A model generated the notes under the pieces. That model worked only from the letters and a program-made list of their open reading frames with translations. It did no database searches and was not told where the DNA came from. A stretch of DNA of 40,468 nt from JAZNBI01 sp045586995 (GTDB lineage: Bacteria > Bacillota > Clostridia > Oscillospirales > CAG-272), in NCBI GenBank assembly GCA_045586995.1, contig JAZNBI010000041.1, positions 1 through 40,468 on the forward strand, given 5' to 3'. A program made the position numbers and the translations under genes. Below, piece after piece: positions 7,592 through 15,004 of the stretch (its first letter is position 1; each line of letters begins with the position of its first letter).

Positions 7592-8284
7592 ATGATTGAT
7601 ACTAAAATTCTTGTTGTTGACGATGACCAAAATATTTGCGATATGTTGAAAATTTATTTTGATAATGAAGGATATGAAGTAAAAACAGCGAATGACGGTG
7701 TCGAAGGAATTAACTACTTTAAAATGTACGAGCCGGATTTGGTTTTGCTTGATATTATGATGCCTCAAAAAGATGGGTTACAGGTTTGCAGAGAAATTCG
7801 CGAAATATCTCAAAAGCCCGTTATAATGCTTACCGCGAAGGGCGAAGTGTTTGATAAGGTGTTGGGACTTGAACTCGGCGCAGACGATTTCGTTGTAAAG
7901 CCATTCGATATGAAAGAATTGTCTGCAAGAATCAAGGCGGTTCTCAGAAGATATCAAACACACACAAGTAATAATAATGAAGAAGTTATAAAATTTGACA
8001 ATATTGAAATAAGCATTCAAAAATATGAACTTAAGTTAAACGGAAAATCCGTTGACGTGCCTCCAAAGGAATTAGAGTTGCTTTATTTCCTTGCTTCAAA
8101 TTATAACAGGGTTTTTACGCGCGACCAGCTTTTGGACAAGGTGTGGGGATTTGATTATCTCGGAGATTCCAGAACGGTTGATGTTCATGTAAAACGACTT
8201 CGTGAAAAGTTGGAAGGCGTTTCGGATAAATGGGTTCTTAAAACTGTTTGGGGCGTAGGATATAAGTTTGAATTGCTTAGTTGA
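7592..8284 (+). CDS. OmpR/PhoB-family response regulator
   Basis: This 230-residue two-domain regulator has a receiver domain (residues 1-115) with acidic pocket DDD at 10-12, phosphoacceptor Asp54 in VLLDIMMP, and the conserved lysine in FVVKPFDMKEL. A winged-helix DNA-binding domain (about 130-228) carries VPPKELELLYFLASN and DSRTVDVHVKRLREKL. It pairs with the kinase 81 bases downstream and with the HtrA gene beyond. The order resembles the walR-walK...htrA locus, but the kinase architecture does not fit WalK, so I give no symbol. An 10-bp hairpin lies between regulator and kinase. Confidence 0.9.
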   Translation: MIDTKILVVDDDQNICDMLKIYFDNEGYEVKTANDGVEGINYFKMYEPDLVLLDIMMPQKDGLQVCREIREISQKPVIMLTAKGEVFDKVLGLELGADDFVVKPFDMKELSARIKAVLRRYQTHTSNNNEEVIKFDNIEISIQKYELKLNGKSVDVPPKELELLYFLASNYNRVFTRDQLLDKVWGFDYLGDSRTVDVHVKRLREKLEGVSDKWVLKTVWGVGYKFELLS

Positions 8285-8305
8285 GATATTAGTTTCATAA
8301 TATTG

Positions 8306-8332
8306 AACCGGTGCTCAAAAAAAGCACCGGTT
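8306..8332 (+). terminator. Hairpin between regulator and kinase, possible attenuator
   Basis: A 10-bp perfect stem, AACCGGTGCT (8306-8315) with AGCACCGGTT (8323-8332), has the loop CAAAAAA. The T tract after it is short and interrupted, so partial termination or transcript processing is likelier than full termination. Confidence 0.5.
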
Positions 8333-8365
8333 TAAATTAAACAGAATTGAATTCGGGAGTTGACT

Positions 8366-9844
8366 ATGAAAGCAATAAAAACCAGTTTGTTTGCAAAATA
8401 TATTTTTGCTTTTATGACAATAATAGTTTTGAGTTTTGTTCTTATTCTCACAATTATTATATCGATGGTAAACAACTATACAACATCTTTGAATATTGAT
8501 ACTTTGTCGCGCCCGGCAAATTCTATTTCATCATATATTGTCAATACATACGAGCTTTATGAGATTGAAGATTTTGATGGCTTTTTGATTGAAAACGGCG
8601 ATGAGATATCTCCTATGTTAGCATCAATTGTTCAGACGTATGATAATTTGGCTGTATTCTTAACAGATAGCGAAGGAATAATACTCACTGCTACTACCGG
8701 TGCGGCTCAATATCCTGCTAACATTCAAGACGGAAGCGGTCTTCCGGATAGTATGATGAATAACATAAATGAGGAAAAAAGCGGGGTGTCCGGACTTAGT
8801 ACACTCGACGGAACTTTTTCTGAGGAACAATTTATTTATATTTCTCCGATAAGATGCGAGGGCACTCTTTGCGGCACTGTTGTTGTTTGTTCCACATCGG
8901 ATTCCAATGCGGAATTGCTACAAAATATGGTTAAAATGATTATGATTGCAATAATTTGCATTTTGTTTGCTGCGTTGATTGTGTTTTATTTTATAACCGA
9001 GAGAGTAATTGACCCGTTAAGAGAAATGAGTAAAGCTTCAAAACGCTTTGCGGTTGGAAAATTTGATGTTAAAGTTCCCGTGGTGGGAAATGACGAGGTG
9101 GCCGAACTGGCAGAAGCGTTTAACCATATGGCTGCATCGCTTGAAAATCTTGAGAAAATGCGAAACAGCTTTGTTGCGAATATTTCGCATGACTTGAAAA
9201 CTCCGATGACCACGATAGCAGGATTTATTGATAATATTTTGGTTGGCGCAATTCCTTATGAAAAGCAAAGCTACTATCTTGAAATTATAAAATCCGAAAT
9301 TAAAAGATTGTCACGACTTGTTCATTCGTTACTTGATATCTCGCGTATACAGGCGGGCGACCGTAAGTTTACTATGGTTGCGTTTGATGTGTGTGAGATG
9401 GCTCGGCAGATCTTAATATCTTTTGAGCAGAAAATCAGCGCAAAAAAACTTGACGTTGAATTTTACTGCGATAACGATAATATAATAGCGCTTGCAGACA
9501 AAGATGCGATTCATCAAATTCTTTACAATATTTGTGACAACGCTATAAAATTTTCCAGAGAATTGGGCAAATTAAAGATCAGTATCAACTTTGTCGACGA
9601 AAAGAAGAAAAAAATTGTTGTAAAAACATATAATGAAGGTGTCGGAATTGCCGAGGAAGATATTCCTTTTATATTTGAAAGATTTTATAAAGGGGATAAG
9701 AGCCGCGGACTTGATAAAACGGGTGTTGGACTTGGTATGTATATTTCCAAAACTATTATTGATGCGCATTCAGAGGAAATATGGGTAGATAGCAAGTATG
9801 GTGAATATTGCGAATTTGCATTTACACTTACAACAGCTCGTTAA
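8366..9844 (+). CDS. Sensor histidine kinase
   Basis: This is a 492-residue membrane kinase. TM1 spans about 13-35, an extracytoplasmic sensor region about 36-187, and TM2 about 188-210. A HAMP domain, a HisKA domain with H box VANISHDLKTPMTT (His275) and an HATPase domain follow, with N box ILYNICDNAIKFSR, the G1-like region YNEGVGIAEEDI and TGVGLGMYISKTI. There is no PAS domain between HAMP and HisKA, unlike WalK. The ATG at 8366 is preferred because CGGGAG sits six bases upstream; a TTG at 8360 overlaps this site. Partner of the upstream regulator; the signal is unknown. Confidence 0.9.
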   Translation: MKAIKTSLFAKYIFAFMTIIVLSFVLILTIIISMVNNYTTSLNIDTLSRPANSISSYIVNTYELYEIEDFDGFLIENGDEISPMLASIVQTYDNLAVFLTDSEGIILTATTGAAQYPANIQDGSGLPDSMMNNINEEKSGVSGLSTLDGTFSEEQFIYISPIRCEGTLCGTVVVCSTSDSNAELLQNMVKMIMIAIICILFAALIVFYFITERVIDPLREMSKASKRFAVGKFDVKVPVVGNDEVAELAEAFNHMAASLENLEKMRNSFVANISHDLKTPMTTIAGFIDNILVGAIPYEKQSYYLEIIKSEIKRLSRLVHSLLDISRIQAGDRKFTMVAFDVCEMARQILISFEQKISAKKLDVEFYCDNDNIIALADKDAIHQILYNICDNAIKFSRELGKLKISINFVDEKKKKIVVKTYNEGVGIAEEDIPFIFERFYKGDKSRGLDKTGVGLGMYISKTIIDAHSEEIWVDSKYGEYCEFAFTLTTAR

Positions 9845-9882
9845 ACATAAATACTTTATAAATTTTACGGAGATAGTGTTAT

Positions 9883-11343
9883 ATGAATGAGTATTACGAT
9901 AACAAACCGGAAGAAAAATCAGAAGAAATCAAAGAAACGCCGGAGAAACCAGAGAACGGCACTGTTATTAATAATGATAATGGTGATGTTGCTGAACCGG
10001 ATACCGACAATTTAAAAGAAACGACTTCTGATGAAAAAACCTCCGAAATGCCGGCGGCTAACGACGAATATATCTATAAATGGGATTATTCGTATCAAAA
10101 AAAATATGACGAGGAAGCTGCTAAAAAATCAAAAATAAACGGAACAAAAATTTACGCTGTTATAATGACTTGCGCGTTTGCCGTGGCAATTATACTGTTG
10201 TGCGCGACTATGATACTTGACAATGCGTTTGCAAGCATTAACAAGACAATTTTTATACGTGAATATGATTCCGAAAGCGGATATCTTACTACTGCCGAAA
10301 TTGCGGAAAAGGTTTCGCCCTCGGTGGTGAGTATTTTTGTGACAACCGAAACGGGCCAGGGCATCGGAAGCGGAATAATTTTATCGGAAGATGGCTATAT
10401 ATCTACAAATTATCATGTTATCGAGGGCGCAGAAACAATAACTGCTATCCATCAGAATGGGGAAGAATACGAAGCCACGCTTATTGGCGGCAACAAGCTT
10501 AATGACCTTGCGGTTATCAAAATTTCAGCTAAAAATTTAAAACCGGCAACCTTTGGAGATTCCGACGCGGTCGTCATCGGTGAAGATGTTGTGGCAATAG
10601 GAACCCCCGCATCCATAGAATATAAAGGTACTGTTACAAAAGGCGTTGTTTCTTATGTGAACCGTGTGGTCAGTATATATAATGATAACGGTACACTTGG
10701 AAAGAAGCTTAATGTTATCCAATTTGACGCAACCGTAAATCCAGGTAATTCGGGCGGACCGCTTATAGATTCATACGGCAAGGTTATTGGTGTTATTTCA
10801 ATGAAATTAGCGGGCAATTATGCCAATCTCGGATTTGCGCTGCCGATGAACGGGGCACTTGAGATTATAAACGATATAATAGAGCACGGTGAAATTCAAG
10901 ACGGAACGGACGGCAATGCGACACAAGGCGCGGCTTTGGGAATCAGCGGAAGCACTATTTCAAAAGGAAGAAGCTTCTTACGCGATAACAACGGTAATCT
11001 CTATTTAGTAGGCGAAGACGAGGACGGAAAAGAATATATTGTTTTAGAAAACTATGCGGTTGTCTATGTTACCGACGAAATGTTAGACGATTATAGAAGA
11101 ACTATCTCCGAGCACGACGGCGTTATTGTTTCCGGTGTTACAGAAGGATTCGATGCGTATGAAAAGCTTGCTTTAGGAGATATAATTGTTGAAGTCGACG
11201 GAGAAAAGATTACAATCGTTGAAGAAATCAGAGCAATTACTTTTAACAAAAACGTAGGCGACAGCTTGAATATAAAGTTATACAGAGATGGGGAATTGAT
11301 TTCTGTAAATGTTATTCTCGGAAGTTCAGAGGCAACTTCATAA
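9883..11343 (+). CDS. htrA: HtrA/DegP-like membrane-anchored serine protease
   Basis: This 486-residue protein has an acidic cytoplasmic N terminus of about 85 residues rich in Glu and Asp, one transmembrane helix near 90-110, an S1C trypsin-like protease domain, and a C-terminal PDZ domain (about 390-480). The catalytic triad is visible: His178 in NYHVIEG, Asp208 in NDLAVIKI and Ser290 in NPGNSGGPL. It probably degrades or refolds damaged envelope proteins outside the membrane. It starts 38 bases after the kinase with no terminator between, so the two-component system is likely to monitor envelope stress and drive this protease; that link is inference. An insertion of about 70 residues (LGISGSTISKGRSFL onward) separates protease and PDZ domains. 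Confidence 0.9.
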   Translation: MNEYYDNKPEEKSEEIKETPEKPENGTVINNDNGDVAEPDTDNLKETTSDEKTSEMPAANDEYIYKWDYSYQKKYDEEAAKKSKINGTKIYAVIMTCAFAVAIILLCATMILDNAFASINKTIFIREYDSESGYLTTAEIAEKVSPSVVSIFVTTETGQGIGSGIILSEDGYISTNYHVIEGAETITAIHQNGEEYEATLIGGNKLNDLAVIKISAKNLKPATFGDSDAVVIGEDVVAIGTPASIEYKGTVTKGVVSYVNRVVSIYNDNGTLGKKLNVIQFDATVNPGNSGGPLIDSYGKVIGVISMKLAGNYANLGFALPMNGALEIINDIIEHGEIQDGTDGNATQGAALGISGSTISKGRSFLRDNNGNLYLVGEDEDGKEYIVLENYAVVYVTDEMLDDYRRTISEHDGVIVSGVTEGFDAYEKLALGDIIVEVDGEKITIVEEIRAITFNKNVGDSLNIKLYRDGELISVNVILGSSEATS

Positions 11344-11367
11344 ATTTAAAAAAATATAAAAAAAGTA

Positions 11368-11396
11368 TTGACATATATATCGCGGTGTGGTATAAT
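11368..11396 (+). promoter_or_regulatory. Consensus sigma-A promoter of the infC operon
   Basis: TTGACA (11368-11373) and TATAAT (11391-11396) are both perfect, separated by exactly 17 bases and with an extended TGG. It is the strongest promoter seen here and would start transcription near 11403, giving a leader of about 140 bases. Confidence 0.9.
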
Positions 11397-11402
11397 TACA
11401 CG

Positions 11403-11530
11403 GTAAATGAAGTAGAACGCTCCGTTCTCACCATACCGCACCGCGAGTATGGTTTGATATTATATCATCCTTTTGGGTGATTTGTGTGCGGAGGGATTTA
11501 CTTTGCGCACATTTTTTTGTTTTGATAAAC
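11403..11530 (+). promoter_or_regulatory. infC-rpmI-rplT structured leader with attenuator
   Basis: The leader contains successive hairpins: AGAACG/CGTTCT (11414-11428), CCATAC/GTATGG (11431-11452), ATCATCC/GGGTGAT (11464-11481), and TGTGCG/CGCACA (11485-11511) followed by seven T, which is a terminator. In Firmicutes this operon is controlled by L20 binding its leader and causing premature termination. Position and terminator match that scheme, but I could not verify an L20-binding pseudoknot. Confidence 0.6.
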
Positions 11531-11543
11531 GGAGGTGTTTTTT

Positions 11544-12068
11544 ATCAGTAATACAAAAGAAATGCAGGTCAATGAAGATATCCGCGAGAAAGAGGTCAGG
11601 GTCGTTGGAGTTCAAGGCGAGCAGCTTGGTGTTATGAATAGTGATTCTGCTCTTAAACTTGCATACGACGCAGGTTTTGACCTTGTTATGATTGCTCCGC
11701 AGGCAGTTCCTCCTGTGTGTCGTATTATGGATTACGGAAAGTTTAAGTTTGAACGCGAGAAGAAAGAAAAAGAAGCGCGCAAGAAACAGCAGGTTATAGA
11801 ACTGAAAGAAATTCAGCTTTCCTGCCGCATTGATACGCATGATTTTGAAACAAAGGTCAAGCAAGCAATCAAATTCCTTTCTGCGGGAAACAAGGTAAGA
11901 GTTGTTCTAAGATTTAAGGGTAGAGAAGTAACGCACATTTCTCTCGGAAATGAGCTCATTTCCAAGTTTGAACAAGCGTGTGCGGAATACGGTGCGGTAG
12001 ATAAACGTCCTAATCTTGACGGTAAATTTTTGAGTATGGTCATTGCTCCTGTCAAAGCGGCAAAATGA
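11544..12068 (+). CDS. infC: Translation initiation factor IF-3, AUC start codon
   Basis: This 174-residue factor binds the 30S subunit and checks start codon and initiator tRNA. The N-terminal domain (VNEDIREKEVRVVGVQGEQLG), the linker with PPVCRIMDYGKFKFE and a run of Lys/Glu, and the C-terminal domain (LRFKGREVTH) are complete. There is no usable ATG, GTG or TTG. A GTG at 11535 lies inside the ribosome binding site GGAGGTG, and after six further bases comes ATC at 11544, aligning with the AUU start of other infC genes. The rare start supports autoregulation by IF-3. It leads the infC-rpmI-rplT operon. Confidence 0.9.
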   Translation: MSNTKEMQVNEDIREKEVRVVGVQGEQLGVMNSDSALKLAYDAGFDLVMIAPQAVPPVCRIMDYGKFKFEREKKEKEARKKQQVIELKEIQLSCRIDTHDFETKVKQAIKFLSAGNKVRVVLRFKGREVTHISLGNELISKFEQACAEYGAVDKRPNLDGKFLSMVIAPVKAAK

Positions 12069-12163
12069 TTACTTGAGAATTGCGTTCTTAAAGCTTTGGA
12101 TATTTATAATATATTTTTTTGTCAATAATTGTGTTATTTAACTGAAAAAAAGGAGTAAAAACA

Positions 12164-12358
12164 ATGGGAAAAATTAAGACACACAGAGCTTCTGCCAAGA
12201 GATTTTCCGTTACAGCCAACGGAAAAGTAAAAATGAATCACTGTCATCATCGTCACAAACTCGGACTCAAAGATTCCAAGAGAAAAAGACATCTTCGTTC
12301 CGCTTCATATGTAAACGGTGCAATGGCTGCAAACATTAAAAATTTGATTCAGCAGTAA
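12164..12358 (+). CDS. rpmI: 50S ribosomal protein L35
   Basis: This 64-residue basic protein has the L35 signature: KIKTHRASAKRFSVTANGK, then HHRHKLGLKDSKRKRHLR. The family length is 64-66. The ribosome binding site AAAGGAG is well placed. It lies between infC (95 bases upstream) and rplT (38 bases downstream). Confidence 0.97.
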   Translation: MGKIKTHRASAKRFSVTANGKVKMNHCHHRHKLGLKDSKRKRHLRSASYVNGAMAANIKNLIQQ

Positions 12359-12396
12359 GTCGATGAAAAAGAGTTTAGTAGGGAGGATAATTTAAA

Positions 12397-12750
12397 ATGG
12401 CAAGAGTAAAAGGCGCGATAATGACGCGTAAAAGAAGAAATAAAGTTTTAAAAGCAGCTAAAGGTTACTGGGGAGCTAAATCTAAACACTTTAAGATGGC
12501 TAAACAGGCCGTTATGAAGAGCGGTAACTATGCGTTTGCAGGTCGTAAACTCAAAAAGAGAGATTTCCGTCGTTTGTGGATTGCTCGTATATCTGCACAA
12601 GCAAAAGTAAACGGAATGAATTATTCCACATTTATGCACGGTCTTAAGCTCGCCGGAATCAATCTCAATCGTAAGATGCTTTCTGAAATAGCAATATCCG
12701 ACAAGGAAGCTTTCGCTTCACTTGCAGAAAAAGCAAAAGCTGCGCTTTAA
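12397..12750 (+). CDS. rplT: 50S ribosomal protein L20
   Basis: This 117-residue assembly protein of the large subunit is also the usual autogenous repressor of this operon. It has the basic N-terminal extension (ARVKGAIMTRKRRNKVLKAAKGYWG) and the globular domain with RDFRRLWIARISAQ and LKLAGINLNRKMLSEIA. Full length for the family. It is followed by a terminator. Confidence 0.97.
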   Translation: MARVKGAIMTRKRRNKVLKAAKGYWGAKSKHFKMAKQAVMKSGNYAFAGRKLKKRDFRRLWIARISAQAKVNGMNYSTFMHGLKLAGINLNRKMLSEIAISDKEAFASLAEKAKAAL

Positions 12751-12761
12751 GCGGTTTTTAC

Positions 12762-12790
12762 AAAAACCCGGTATGGTTTGCCGGGTTTTT
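12762..12790 (+). terminator. Terminator of infC-rpmI-rplT
   Basis: AAAAACCCGG (12762-12771) pairs with CCGGGTTTTT (12781-12790) around the loop TATGGTTTG, giving a typical GC-rich hairpin with a T tail. Confidence 0.9.
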
Positions 12791-12836
12791 GTTGTAGATA
12801 CAATACGTTTATTTTTATAAATTTCGGAGAATTCAA

Positions 12837-13682
12837 ATGAATTTTGAAGTGATAACGTCAAGGCAAAATCAATTTATATCGGAAATTTCGAAACTGCGCG
12901 ATAAAAAATATTCCTCTCAAGCAAAAAGCTTTCTTATAGATGGAATAAAGCTTTTTGAGGAAGCTGTGAATTGCGGCGCTGAAATAGAATATGTTTTTTT
13001 AAAAGACGGAAGCAAAAATATTATTGAGCGCGCTGAGTTTGTTTTGAAAAGCACAAATACTTTAAACAGTGTTAAGCGCATACTTCTGCTGTCAGAGTCG
13101 GTTTTTTCGAAAATTTCAGAAGAAAAATCTCCCGAAGGCATAATATGTGCAATAAAATATATTGACAAATTGCATAAAATCGCTACAATTAATAATATAT
13201 GCGAAAATCCGGGCACTTTCTTTTCACCGTCGGAGCGTATTTTTATGCTTGAAGGAATACGGGACCCCGGAAATCTCGGAACGATTATTCGAAGTGCTGC
13301 AGCGTTTGGCGTGGAGTGCCTTGTTATTAGCTCGGACTGTGCTGATATTTATAATGCTAAAACGGTGCGCGCGTCTATGGGAAGTATTTTTAGGCAGAAG
13401 ATTATAAGAGTTGAAGATCTATCTGCTTTTGTTCGCGAATTAAGACGAAACGAAAGACGGATTTTTGCTACTGTTGTAAACGATAAATCGTATGTTCTGG
13501 GAAATGTCGACCTTATCGATACCGATTGCTTTATCATTGGTAACGAAGGACACGGTATTTCTCACGAAATTATAGAGCTTTGCAACGAATCGATTTATAT
13601 ACCTATGACAATAGGTAGCGAATCTCTTAACGCTGCGGCTGCCGCCACAGTATGTATGTGGGAGCAGTTTGGTAAAAAATAA
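12837..13682 (+). CDS. TrmH/SpoU-family RNA 2'-O-methyltransferase (YsgA-like)
   Basis: This 281-residue SPOUT-fold methyltransferase has an N-terminal substrate-binding domain (about 1-110) and a C-terminal knotted SAM-binding domain. The three SpoU motifs are clear: EGIRDPGNLGTIIRSAAAFG, FIIGNEGHGIS, and IPMTIGSESLNAAAAATV. The substrate is probably a ribose in rRNA or tRNA, but the position cannot be told from sequence. A homologue follows rplT in B. subtilis (ysgA), matching this location. The stop is 17 bases before dprA, so the two are likely cotranscribed. Confidence 0.88.
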   Translation: MNFEVITSRQNQFISEISKLRDKKYSSQAKSFLIDGIKLFEEAVNCGAEIEYVFLKDGSKNIIERAEFVLKSTNTLNSVKRILLLSESVFSKISEEKSPEGIICAIKYIDKLHKIATINNICENPGTFFSPSERIFMLEGIRDPGNLGTIIRSAAAFGVECLVISSDCADIYNAKTVRASMGSIFRQKIIRVEDLSAFVRELRRNERRIFATVVNDKSYVLGNVDLIDTDCFIIGNEGHGISHEIIELCNESIYIPMTIGSESLNAAAAATVCMWEQFGKK

Positions 13683-13699
13683 GTTTTTTGGAGGATAAA

Positions 13700-14974
13700 A
13701 TGGCTGATATTTTATATTGGGTGTGGCTTTCGCAACGGTTGGAAGCCGGTTCTCCATATTTTATTAATTTGTTGGAAAAATTCGGTTCGCCTTTCGATAT
13801 TTATAACGCTGATGAAGAAGAGCTTCATGGAATTAAAGGTATAAACGAAAAAACAATTTCACTGCTTTCGAATAAAAATCTTGATGATGTCAGCAATATT
13901 TTGAATTATTGCTCGGTAAAAGGAATAACAATAATATCATACAAGGATAAAAGATATCCCGAAAGACTTCGTCTTATTCAAAACCCTCCGATTTTACTTT
14001 ATTGCATAGGTAATATGCCGGAATTTGATAAGGAGATGTGTATTGCAATTGTCGGAGCTCGAGATATGACGGAGTACGGAAGGAACACGACATATAAAAT
14101 TGCTTACGAATTATCTGCCGCAGGCGCTGTTGTTGTTAGCGGAATGGCTCTTGGTATTGATTCCACAGCAGCATGCGCCGCACTTGAGGCGGGCGGAAAG
14201 ACCGTGGCTGTACTTGGTTGCGGACTTGATGTGGTATACCCATATGCTCACGCCAAATTAATGAAAAGCATCGCTAAATACGGTGCGGTTATAAGTGAAT
14301 ATTCGCCGTCAACACCCCCTGCAAAATATAATTTCCCTATGAGAAATCGAATAATAAGCGGTCTGTGTCAAGGAACTCTTATAGCCGATGCGGAAGAAGG
14401 AAGCGGAGCACTCATAACTGCTAAGGAGGCAATTATTCAAGGGAGAGATATTTTTGCCATTCCCGCTAATCTGGGGGCAAAGAATTCCGGCGGCACGAAT
14501 ATGCTCATACAAGATGGCGCTAATGTTGTGCTCAGCTCTGATGACATAATAGATTATTATAAGTCTATTTATGTAAAACGGATCAATTTTGCCGCATATC
14601 GAAAAGCAAAAAACACCTCAGACTATCAAGAATGGGTTTTGGAGTCATTCGGCGTTTCTCCAAACAACAAGAGAAGCCCTTCCGCACAAGTGGCTAAAAG
14701 TTATAAATCTTGTGCAACAAATCAAAATTCAAAGGCGCCGACAAAATCTGCACCGAAAAATAATCTTTCGGATCCGTTGCAAGATAAAAAAATCGCAACA
14801 CTTTCAAGCGAAGAAAAATCGGTGTTTGAGATGATTCCTGTTGACAGAGCCACCACGATAGACGTAATTCTTAATTGTGGGCTTGAATACGGAAAGGTAA
14901 TGGAATCGTTGATTAATCTTGAATTAAAGGGTCTGATACTGTCGCTTCCGGGCGGAATGTATGTCAGACAATGA
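13700..14974 (+). CDS. dprA: DNA-processing protein DprA (Smf)
   Basis: This 424-residue protein loads RecA on incoming single-stranded DNA during natural transformation; many non-competent Firmicutes keep it too. The central Rossmann-like DprA domain carries IVGARDMTEYG, VVSGMALGIDSTAACAAL, VAVLGCGLDVVYP, FPMRNRIISGL and EGSGALITA. A basic, low-complexity linker rich in Lys, Ser and Asn (about 310-365) precedes a C-terminal winged helix. The ATG at 13700 follows GGAGG; the TTG at 13688 overlaps that site. It begins the conserved dprA-topA-trmFO order. Confidence 0.93.
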   Translation: MADILYWVWLSQRLEAGSPYFINLLEKFGSPFDIYNADEEELHGIKGINEKTISLLSNKNLDDVSNILNYCSVKGITIISYKDKRYPERLRLIQNPPILLYCIGNMPEFDKEMCIAIVGARDMTEYGRNTTYKIAYELSAAGAVVVSGMALGIDSTAACAALEAGGKTVAVLGCGLDVVYPYAHAKLMKSIAKYGAVISEYSPSTPPAKYNFPMRNRIISGLCQGTLIADAEEGSGALITAKEAIIQGRDIFAIPANLGAKNSGGTNMLIQDGANVVLSSDDIIDYYKSIYVKRINFAAYRKAKNTSDYQEWVLESFGVSPNNKRSPSAQVAKSYKSCATNQNSKAPTKSAPKNNLSDPLQDKKIATLSSEEKSVFEMIPVDRATTIDVILNCGLEYGKVMESLINLELKGLILSLPGGMYVRQ

Positions 14975-15004
14975 TATATTTATTCAAACAGAAAGGAATT
15001 AAGC

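Noticed and set aside
7592..9844. Assignment of the two-component pair as WalR-WalK
   Set aside because: The kinase lacks the PAS domain between HAMP and HisKA, and YycH/YycI are missing; adjacency to HtrA alone is not enough.
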